This document shows, in pieces, positions 62,431-64,000 of a DNA stretch of 64,000 nt (its first letter is position 1; each line of letters begins with the position of its first letter). The notes beneath the pieces were generated by a model. That model ran no database searches and was not told the origin of the DNA. It saw nothing but the letters and a program-made list of their open reading frames with translations. The position numbers and the translations under genes were made by a program. Location: contig NZ_JAGINW010000001.1 in assembly GCF_017876405.1 (NCBI RefSeq), forward strand, positions 3,547,203 to 3,611,202, in the 5' to 3' direction. This DNA is from Kibdelosporangium banguiense. Its GTDB lineage: Bacteria > Actinomycetota > Actinomycetes > Mycobacteriales > Pseudonocardiaceae.

Positions 62431-62467
62431 AAAACTGCGCCGTTGTGGTGTGCCGGTGGTACCCGCG
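62362..62467. repeat. 106-bp inverted duplication
   Basis: Two 53-base arms meet at 62414/62415. By hand alignment about two thirds of positions match without any gap. The identical blocks are GTACCACCGGCA in the outer part and TTTTCTAC and CCAAG near the centre. Each arm encodes, on its own strand and in the same frame, Y-H-R and then F-S-T-T/A-K. Confidence 0.8.
62394..62435. terminator. Bidirectional terminator between convergent genes
   Basis: GTTTTCTAC and GTAGAAAAC pair perfectly over 9 bases; after one wobble and one mismatch, CCAAG/CTTGG add 5 more around a 10-base loop. A-tract and T-tract lie within the stem ends on both sides. It overlaps the last codons of both mini-genes and would end the XRE-TPR transcript on one strand and the ssgA transcript on the other. 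Confidence 0.7.
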
Positions 62468-62527
62468 GACCTGCTTACCGCGGGAGACGGTGCTCTGGTG
62501 TTCGCCGGTCCGGTGTTCGCTGGACAT
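62402..62527 (-). CDS. 41-residue mini-protein coupled to ssgA
   Basis: The ATG at 62527 shares its A with the ssgA stop (TGATG), so it can be translated by re-initiation. The product begins MSSEHRTGEHQSTVSRGK, continues with a YHR-containing segment and ends FSTAKLRGSW. Its C-terminal half is the inverted-repeat counterpart of the convergent 24-residue frame. Function unknown; it may be only the read-through tail of the ssgA transcript. Confidence 0.4.
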   Translation of the reverse strand: MSSEHRTGEHQSTVSRGKQVRGYHRHTTTAQFSTAKLRGSW

Positions 62528-62943
62528 CAGCCCGCGGCGATCATCCGCTGGATCTCGTGGTCGAAGTCGAACCAGTTGTCCTCGGCCCCGGGCAGCACCA
62601 CCTCGTAGGTGGTGTCCAGGAAGTCGGCGATGTCCTGGGCGAACGCCTCGAACCGGGCCTGGCCCTTGGGCGTCACGAACTCGATCATGACCATCTCGGC
62701 GTCTTCCGGGTCCGGCCACATCCGCACATCGCCGTCGCCGCTGCGCACGATCAGGCCGTCGGCCAGCAGGTCGCGCGACAGGATCCACTGCACTGCCCTG
62801 GCACCCTCCGGCTCGAACAGCGCGTACACCGCGAACGGGTCGCGTGTGTCGTAGCGCAGCTCGACGTCCACCGGCACCGGGTGGTCCGACACCAGGTCGA
62901 ACTGGACCTTGGTGGTGATCTCGTGGTGGTCTTCGCGTGTCAT
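62527..62943 (-). CDS. SsgA-family sporulation/cell-division regulator
   Basis: 138 residues. The family pattern is clear: VPVDVELRYDTRDPFAVYAL, RAVQWILSRDLLADGL, GDGDVRMWPDPE and VMIEFVTPKGQARFEA. SsgA-like proteins occur only in morphologically complex actinomycetes and position septa and cell-wall machinery during sporulation, for instance through FtsZ recruitment. Cytosolic, with no cofactor motif. Among paralogues I cannot assign the letter (SsgA, B and so on). Confidence 0.94.
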   Translation of the reverse strand: MTREDHHEITTKVQFDLVSDHPVPVDVELRYDTRDPFAVYALFEPEGARAVQWILSRDLLADGLIVRSGDGDVRMWPDPEDAEMVMIEFVTPKGQARFEAFAQDIADFLDTTYEVVLPGAEDNWFDFDHEIQRMIAAG

Positions 62944-63056
62944 CGCTGCCTCCCTGCCTCAGCTCCGTGGCCTTGCGGCGATGAGACGCCTCCCCATGGC
63001 CTGTCTGATGCCGATATAGCTGATGATCACTCGAACGTGTCGGATAGTGGCCCCGG

Positions 63057-64000
63057 TCACCCGGAATTCCGCCCTTTTGGGCGCGCGGCGAACGTACGAC
63101 GGTAGTCGGTCGGCCCAACGCCGACGGCCTTGTGGAAGTGATGACGCAGCAGGGCCGCGCTGCCGAAACCGCTCTGACGGCCGATCTCCTCCACACTCAT
63201 CGTGGTCTCTTCCAGCAGCCGTTGGGCGTGCAGCACGCGTTGCGCCGACAGCCAGCGCAGCGGTGTGGTGCCGGTCTCGCCGACGAACCGCCGGGCGAAG
63301 GTCCGCTCGGACATCCGTGCCCGGCCGGCCAGCGCCGCCACGGTGTGCTCGGTCGCGAGGTTCTCCAGCATCCAGGTGAGCACCGGTTCGAGGCTGTCGC
63401 CGGTGCACTCCGGGATCGGCAGCTCGACGAACTGGCGCTGGCCGCCGTCCCGCTGCGGTGGGACGACCATCCGCCGCGCGATCGCCGCGGCCGGGCCTGA
63501 GCCCAGCTCCCGGCGGACCAGGTGCAGGCAGGCGTCGATGCCTGCGGCCGTGCCCGCGCTGGTGACGATGTCGCCGTCGTCGACGTAGAGCACGTCCGGA
63601 TCGAGTTTGGCGTCCGGGAACCGGGCCGCGAACTGGGCCGCGTGCCGCCAGTGGGTGGTGCATTGCCTGCCGTCGAGCAGGCCGGCCGCGCCCAGCAGGA
63701 ACGCGCCGCTGCAGACCGACAGCAGGATCGAACCGCGGGCGGACGCGTCCCGCAGGGCCTGCAGGATCGCGGGCGGGTACTCGTCGCGGATGTTGGCCGC
63801 GGGGACCGCGATCAGATCGGCGTCCAGCAGCGCGTCCAGCCCGTGGTCAGGGGTCAGTGTCACGCCGATGGAGGTGCGTAAGGGGACACCCGGCTGCTCG
63901 GCGCAGACGCGGAAGTCGAACGCCGGCACCCCCTCGTCGGTCCGGTCGATGCCGAACACCTCACAGGTCACGCCGAACTCGAACATCGCCAGGTCCTCGA
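63057..64000 (-). CDS. GlxA-type AraC-family regulator, 5' end outside window
   Basis: The frame stays open to the right edge (E-D-L-A before MFEFGVTCEVFGI), so the true start lies beyond 64000. The N-terminal DJ-1/PfpI-like domain has LLSVCSGAFLLGAAGLLDGR with the nucleophile-elbow cysteine and THWRHAAQFAARFP. The C-terminal AraC domain has two helix-turn-helix units (VAALAGRARMSERTFARRF, MSVEEIGRQSGFGSAALLRH). GlxA-type regulators control amine or amide use and development in streptomycetes. It is followed 113 bases later by ssgA on the same strand. Confidence 0.92.
   Translation of the reverse strand, partial: EDLAMFEFGVTCEVFGIDRTDEGVPAFDFRVCAEQPGVPLRTSIGVTLTPDHGLDALLDADLIAVPAANIRDEYPPAILQALRDASARGSILLSVCSGAFLLGAAGLLDGRQCTTHWRHAAQFAARFPDAKLDPDVLYVDDGDIVTSAGTAAGIDACLHLVRRELGSGPAAAIARRMVVPPQRDGGQRQFVELPIPECTGDSLEPVLTWMLENLATEHTVAALAGRARMSERTFARRFVGETGTTPLRWLSAQRVLHAQRLLEETTMSVEEIGRQSGFGSAALLRHHFHKAVGVGPTDYRRTFAARPKGRNSG

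Overview
The window reads as a chromosomal segment of a high-GC filamentous actinomycete, most likely of the family Pseudonocardiaceae. Pointers are the GC-rich third codon positions, many GTG/TTG starts, an SsgA-family sporulation protein, an XRE-DUF397 pair, a large LuxR-type ATPase regulator, and a 53-bp double-hairpin repeat that I recall from this family. Both window edges cut genes: a ROK-family protein on the left and a GlxA-type AraC regulator on the right. I see no rRNA, tRNA, CRISPR array, integrase or transposase.

Left part (1-31.6 kb), mostly housekeeping and regulation: ROK protein; GT-B-like protein; a histidine kinase/response regulator pair; a 1,095-residue NACHT NTPase with a possible leaderless promoter; a complete peptide-type ABC importer (two permeases, lipoprotein, fused double ATPase); a secreted M28 peptidase; a Ski2-like helicase; a VOC protein; an XRE/DUF397 locus; a hemerythrin-like protein; a translationally coupled ECF sigma factor and DGPF/YCII protein; soxR with a SoxR-box-like site facing an SDR-QueA-like-CMD operon; a DUF433/PIN-like toxin-antitoxin pair; a TetR gene with an operator-like palindrome at each end; an EndoQ-UvrD fusion and an MBL-fold hydrolase.

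Middle part (31.8-47.8 kb), a defence island. Four minus-strand genes, overlapping by 4 bp or separated by 2 bp, encode an HSP90/sacsin-like ATPase fused to a DEAH helicase, a NERD-nuclease/UvrD-like helicase, DrmA and DrmB. This is the DISARM core pair, but with no DrmC and no usual DrmD or DrmE. Beside it lies a restriction-modification cluster: a NaeI-family endonuclease, one 5-cytosine methyltransferase, a Vsr nuclease and an NgoMIV-family endonuclease. The founding members of both endonuclease families recognise GCCGGC and cut it differently, so one methylase may protect against two nucleases. A decayed Uma2-family remnant marks the right edge of the island.

Right part (48-64 kb): GNAT acetyltransferase, small lipoprotein, degenerate HAD protein, LysR and LAL regulators with a RarD-type transporter, a cold-shock protein, an XRE-NB-ARC-TPR regulator, an ECF sigma factor, an XRE/ImmA-IrrE/MAB_1171c-type operon, a small membrane-anchored protein, an XRE-TPR regulator and ssgA. 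Between the last two lies an inverted duplication carrying two convergent mini-genes and a shared bidirectional terminator.
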